Below, one piece after another: positions 42,312-42,455 of a DNA stretch of 42,455 nt. The stretch is from Streptomyces sp. GKU 895 (GTDB lineage: Bacteria > Actinomycetota > Actinomycetes > Streptomycetales > Streptomycetaceae): contig MWJO01000077.1 of the NCBI GenBank assembly GCA_002027195.1, forward strand, positions 1-42,455, in the 5' to 3' direction. Below the pieces are notes generated by a model. That model was not told where the DNA came from and did not search any database. It was given only the letters and a program-made list of their open reading frames with translations. Made by a program: the position numbers and the translations under genes. Numbering within the stretch: position 1 is the first letter of the stretch; each line of letters begins with the position of its first letter.

Positions 42312-42455
42312 CGGGCGGCGGCAGGGGGTCGTGCGACTGGGGCCCGCGGGCGGCAGCAGGGCTGTCGTGCGACTGGGGTCCGCCGGCGGCAGCAGGACTG
42401 TCGGGCGATCGGGGTCCGTCGGCGGGAGCAGGGCACTCGCGCGGTCGGGGCCCGC
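42312..42455. repeat. 36-bp tandem repeat, at least four copies, running off the window
   Basis: Units at 42312-42347, 42348-42383, 42384-42419 and 42420-42455, each like GGCGGCAGCAGGGCTGTCGT plus 16 bases ending GGGGTCCGC. The length is a multiple of three. In the frame of the AvrD-like gene it reads ADPSRTTALLPP-type 12-residue units with no stop up to ATG 42281. Confidence 0.8.

Noticed and set aside
42312..42455. CRISPR-like array at the right edge
   Set aside because: The repeats are directly tandem with no variable spacers and they diverge from unit to unit.

Overview
The window is high-GC actinobacterial chromosomal DNA, almost certainly Streptomyces. The signs are third-codon-position G/C saturation, GTG starts, purine-rich ribosome sites, a rare TTA leucine codon, and many Streptomyces-typical families: Methyltransf_19-type methyltransferase, XRE-nSTAND-WD40 protein, DUF5937 ArsR regulator and sulfur-binding HNH endonuclease. 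No rRNA, tRNA or CRISPR array was seen.

Layout. 1-2.4 kb: two tandem DUF4139/MuiA-like genes, the first cut by the window edge. 2.4-5.6 kb: a small membrane protein, a GNAT acetyltransferase and a zinc-free NADPH oxidoreductase, divergent from a LysR regulator. 5.6-9.9 kb: a Methyltransf_19 protein, DUF2461, a TetR regulator divergent from a leaderless, TTA-containing methyltransferase gene with a perfect 18-bp-arm operator, a small ORF and a GNAT. 10-15.6 kb: a TauE-type transporter, then a four-gene operon (three alpha/beta hydrolases and a metallo-beta-lactamase-fold enzyme) divergent from an AraC regulator. 15.63-17.41 kb: a complete IS200/IS605 element (tnpA and tnpB divergent, both ends recognisable), sitting 11 nt upstream of a phosphorothioate-type HNH restriction gene. 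18.3-20 kb: HxlR regulator divergent from EthD-like and PhzF-like genes. 20-22 kb: htpG and, behind its start, a perfect 14-bp parS site. 22-26.4 kb: DUF4097 lipoprotein, glyoxalase, HEAT-repeat protein and acyltransferase. 26.6-30.3 kb: a large XRE-nSTAND-WD40 gene. 30.4-36.4 kb: exported or cell-wall-related proteins plus an ArsR regulator. 36.6-39.1 kb: thioesterase, TetR and M1 peptidase. 39.1-42.5 kb: Old Yellow Enzyme, then a coupled pair of P-loop kinase-like and AvrD-like genes preceded by a 36-bp tandem repeat that runs off the window.

Regulation is mostly local: six regulators sit beside or divergent from their likely targets, and for several a palindrome or repeat can be read between the genes. 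The most novel-looking units are the AvrD-like/kinase operon (a possible sugar-lipid or butenolide-like signal pathway), the IS200/IS605 element whose TnpA appears to have lost its catalytic tyrosine while TnpB looks intact and is aimed at the neighbouring restriction gene, and the leaderless TTA-containing methyltransferase under a TetR operator.

Caution on quality: at least ten genes are broken by single-base gains or losses, mainly in short G/C runs (19 or more events). In each case the lost frame resumes directly with good family sequence. I read this mainly as uncorrected sequencing or assembly error rather than true gene decay, so frames are given as reconstructed spans.
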